Shown here one piece after another: positions 7,908-8,099 of a DNA stretch of 8,099 nt. Position 1 is the stretch's first letter. Each line of letters opens with the position of its first letter. Under the pieces are notes generated by a model. The model saw nothing but the letters and a program-made list of their open reading frames with translations. It was not told where the DNA came from and searched no databases. The translations under genes were made by a program, and so were the position numbers. Source of the DNA: Balneolaceae bacterium (GTDB lineage: Bacteria; Bacteroidota; Rhodothermia; Balneolales; Balneolaceae); NCBI GenBank assembly GCA_007123785.1, contig SLGL01000478.1:1-8099 (forward strand). The letters run 5' to 3'.

Positions 7908-7936
7908 CGACAATTAAACGTTCTGTATAACTGTCG
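7908..7936. repeat. Imperfect inverted repeat just upstream of the fecR start
   Basis: CGACAATT (7908-7915) and AACTGTCG (7929-7936) are complementary at 7 of 8 positions, and a G-U pair closes the eighth in the minus-strand RNA, around a 13-base loop. It ends 9 bp before the fecR ATG. It could be an operator or a leader hairpin affecting fecR translation. It is short and may be chance. Confidence 0.3.
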
Positions 7937-8060
7937 TTTCAAATCAGCAGTACCCTATTATTTTTTTAAAAAATTTTGAAAACCTGGATTTTTTAAACTC
8001 TGAATTCATCAATAAAATAGTAATCCAAGAAGTGATCCGGCTTTTTTACGGCATTCAAGG

Positions 8061-8091
8061 CAAATAATAACAAAAGTTTAAATACCCCAAA
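8061..8091 (-). promoter_or_regulatory. Candidate promoter of the fecR-susC-susD operon
   Basis: On the minus strand TTTG (8091 to 8088) and ATTATTTG (8068 to 8061) are 19 bp apart, the normal spacing of Bacteroidota -33 and -7 boxes. The -7 box keeps TTTG but has AT in place of TA, so the match is partial. A start here would give a leader of roughly 150 nt. The rest of 7900-8099 is non-coding by eye: AT-rich tracts such as TTTTTTTAAAAAATTTT near 7962-7978, and no convincing reading frame. No sigma factor end is seen. Confidence 0.3.
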
Positions 8092-8099
8092 AAAACAGG

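Noticed and set aside
8031..8050. CCGGCTTTTTTACGG as a terminator on the plus strand
   Set aside because: There is a T-run but no real stem before it, and no plus-strand gene ends nearby.
7996..8099. A minus-strand frame open for about 34 codons from the right edge, possibly the end of an upstream gene
   Set aside because: The residues do not resemble the C-terminus of an ECF sigma factor or another known protein, and the region is AT-rich like the rest of the leader.

Overview
The window looks like chromosomal DNA from a Bacteroidota/Balneolota-type Gram-negative bacterium. It carries a SusC/SusD outer-membrane uptake pair, a FecR-family anti-sigma factor with the Bacteroidota-type C-terminal domain (DUF4974-like), two lipoprotein signal peptides, a TAnnTTTG-type promoter box, and mostly weak or absent Shine-Dalgarno sites. 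A marine or halophilic Balneolaceae-like host is a guess from protein style and moderate GC; no single gene proves it.

All four genes lie on the minus strand and read right to left. From the right edge: an AT-rich leader of at least 200 bp (7900-8099); a fecR-like anti-sigma gene (6832-7899); susC with an N-terminal STN signalling domain (3267-6821); and susD (1545-3239). The gaps are 10 bp between fecR and susC and 27 bp between susC and susD, so these three form one transcription unit. A 244-bp gap (1301-1544) follows, holding a long nested hairpin and a good Bacteroidota promoter. The last gene, cut by the left edge, encodes a lipoprotein PQQ-dependent sugar (glucose/sorbosone-type) dehydrogenase (1-1300).

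The fecR-susC-susD block reads as a self-sensing nutrient uptake system. SusD captures a ligand at the cell surface and SusC imports it using TonB energy. The SusC STN domain can contact the periplasmic part of FecR, which would release a partner ECF sigma factor. No sigma gene is visible, so it should lie beyond the right edge or elsewhere. The substrate cannot be read from the sequence. The neighbouring quinoprotein dehydrogenase suggests that a sugar or related polyol/aldehyde is oxidised in the periplasm. The visible C-terminal part of that protein stops at residues resembling the start of a class I cytochrome c domain, so the full protein may be a dehydrogenase-cytochrome fusion.

Nothing here amounts to a wholly new system. 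The points most worth a second look are the probable dehydrogenase-cytochrome fusion, the nested hairpin after susD, and the fecR leader with its missing sigma partner. No tRNA, rRNA, CRISPR array, transposase or phage gene was seen.
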